Shown: positions 49,612-50,284 of the stretch, one piece after another
Position numbering within the stretch: the stretch's first letter is position 1
Layout: every line of letters starts with the position of its first letter
Assembly: GCA_036389455.1 (NCBI GenBank)
Contig: DASVPW010000212.1
Location: 1-50,284, forward strand
Direction: 5' to 3'
DNA from: JAJKJG01 sp036389455
GTDB lineage: Bacteria; Pseudomonadota; Alphaproteobacteria; Rhizobiales; Beijerinckiaceae
Length of the DNA stretch: 50,284 nt
Made by a program: the position numbers and the translations under genes
The notes under the pieces: model-generated
Seen by the model: the letters and a program-made list of their open reading frames with translations, nothing else
The model's database searches: none
Told to the model about the DNA's origin: nothing

Positions 49612-50284
49612 GCCCTCCCGGCGATGAGCGGCCGCACGTCGGCGAGATGCCCCGTCACGGCGGCGGCCGCCGCCATGGCGGGCGACATCAGGTGGGTGCG
49701 CGCGCCCGGGCCCTGACGGCCCTTGAAGTTGCGGTTCGTCGTCGAGGCGCAGCGCTCCCCCGGCGGGACCTGGTCGCCGTTGATGCCGACGCACATGGAG
49801 CAGCCGCTGTCGGCCCATTCGAGCCCGGCCTCCTTGAAGATCCGGTCGAGCCCCTCCTCCTCGGCCTGGCGCTTGACGAGGGAGGAGCCCGGCGAGACGA
49901 GGCCGGGCACCCGCGCCTTCCGTCCCGCGAGCACCGCCGCGGCGGCGCGCAGGTCCTCGATGCGGCTGTTGGTGCAGGAGCCGATGAAGACCCGGTCGAC
50001 GGCGACGTCCGTGAGCTTCTGCCCGGGCCTCAAGCCCATGTAGGCGAGCGCGTCGCGGATCTGGGCGGCCCGCCCGGGGTCGGGCGCCCGCTCGGGATCG
50101 GGCACGGTGCCGTCGATCGGCAGCGCATCCTCGGGGCTCACTCCCCAGGTCACGACCGGGGCGATCTCGGCGCCGGCGAGCGAGACCTCGCGGTCGACGG
50201 CCGCGCCGCCGTCGCCGGCGAGCGCAAGCCAGTCCTCGGCGGCGCGCTCGAACGCCTCGCCCCGCGGCGCGAACGGGCGTCCGC
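49608..50284 (-). CDS. leuC: 3-isopropylmalate dehydratase large subunit, N-terminus cut by window edge
   Basis: Large aconitase-family subunit of isopropylmalate isomerase. Only the C-terminal 225 or so residues are in the window, out of about 465. Visible: VVTWGVSPEDALP, the first two cluster-binding blocks FIGSCTNSRIEDLR and GCSMCVGINGDQ, then TTNRNFKGRQGPGARTHLMSPAMAAAAAVTGH. The frame runs open to the edge. The 4-base overlap with leuD is typical. Whether it makes leucine or acts in a related citramalate pathway cannot be told from this fragment. Confidence 0.94.
   Translation of the reverse strand, partial: GRPFAPRGEAFERAAEDWLALAGDGGAAVDREVSLAGAEIAPVVTWGVSPEDALPIDGTVPDPERAPDPGRAAQIRDALAYMGLRPGQKLTDVAVDRVFIGSCTNSRIEDLRAAAAVLAGRKARVPGLVSPGSSLVKRQAEEEGLDRIFKEAGLEWADSGCSMCVGINGDQVPPGERCASTTNRNFKGRQGPGARTHLMSPAMAAAAAVTGHLADVRPLIAGRA

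Overview
The window is about 50 kb of very GC-rich chromosomal DNA from an alphaproteobacterium, most likely of the order Hyphomicrobiales (Rhizobiales). The supporting genes are homospermidine synthase, an MmcB-type SOS protein, a DUF882 zinc peptidase, a DUF2937 protein, a CsgG-type lipoprotein, a Tct tricarboxylate uptake system, and the rpmH-rnpA-yidC core. The genus is not resolved from the sequence. No rRNA, tRNA, CRISPR array, intact insertion sequence or phage gene was seen. Nearly every strand stays open in several frames because of the GC content, so the calls rest on recognisable protein motifs, ribosome binding sites and gene packing.

Region 1 (1-10.2 kb): a partial aldehyde dehydrogenase, an acyltransferase-3 membrane protein, an SGNH hydrolase, a DUF4142 protein with a glycine-zipper insert, a small secreted protein, an orphan CsgG lipoprotein, a hemolysin-III/PAQR membrane protein, a periplasmic cupin, a WD40 protein with two small followers, and homospermidine synthase. 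Region 2 (10.3-18.3 kb): engB and yidC-rnpA-rpmH lie on the same strand but are separated by about 4.8 kb of small stress-type and unknown genes. An imperfect tandem repeat sits at the yidC end of that block, which suggests an insertion into an ancestral ribosomal/translocation cluster. Region 3 (18.4-24.7 kb): a TVP38-flavoprotein-sensor kinase run, then a cobalamin riboswitch controlling a BtuB-type receptor.

Region 4 (24.7-26.96 kb) is an accessory islet of visibly lower GC. It holds an orphan excisionase-type DNA-binding protein with palindromic and direct-repeat sites upstream, an unrecognised membrane protein, and the C-terminal half of a ParE/RelE-type toxin gene cut off beside a dispersed repeat. 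Region 5 (26.96-30.8 kb) has three genes for a nucleotide-sugar 4,6-dehydratase, a reductase/epimerase and a polyprenyl-phosphate sugar-1-phosphate transferase. Together they look like the initiation module of a surface polysaccharide.

Region 6 (30.86-42.9 kb): a metallo-beta-lactamase hydrolase, an ABC-transporter-shaped protein that has lost every ATPase motif, a GMC oxidoreductase, mmcB, a tctB-tctA-tctC uptake operon, a DUF423 protein, argB and a DUF882 peptidase. Region 7 (42.9-48.8 kb) is one co-oriented run: a secreted haem/beta-propeller protein, a periplasmic binding protein, a zinc alcohol dehydrogenase and a sugar-acid-type IlvD/Edd dehydratase, plausibly an oxidation pathway for an alcohol or sugar. 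The window ends with leuD and a partial leuC.

The best candidates for something undescribed are the degenerate ABC protein (31810-34380), the possible insertion scar at yidC, the haem/propeller-dehydratase cluster and the polysaccharide dehydratase with an altered catalytic position.
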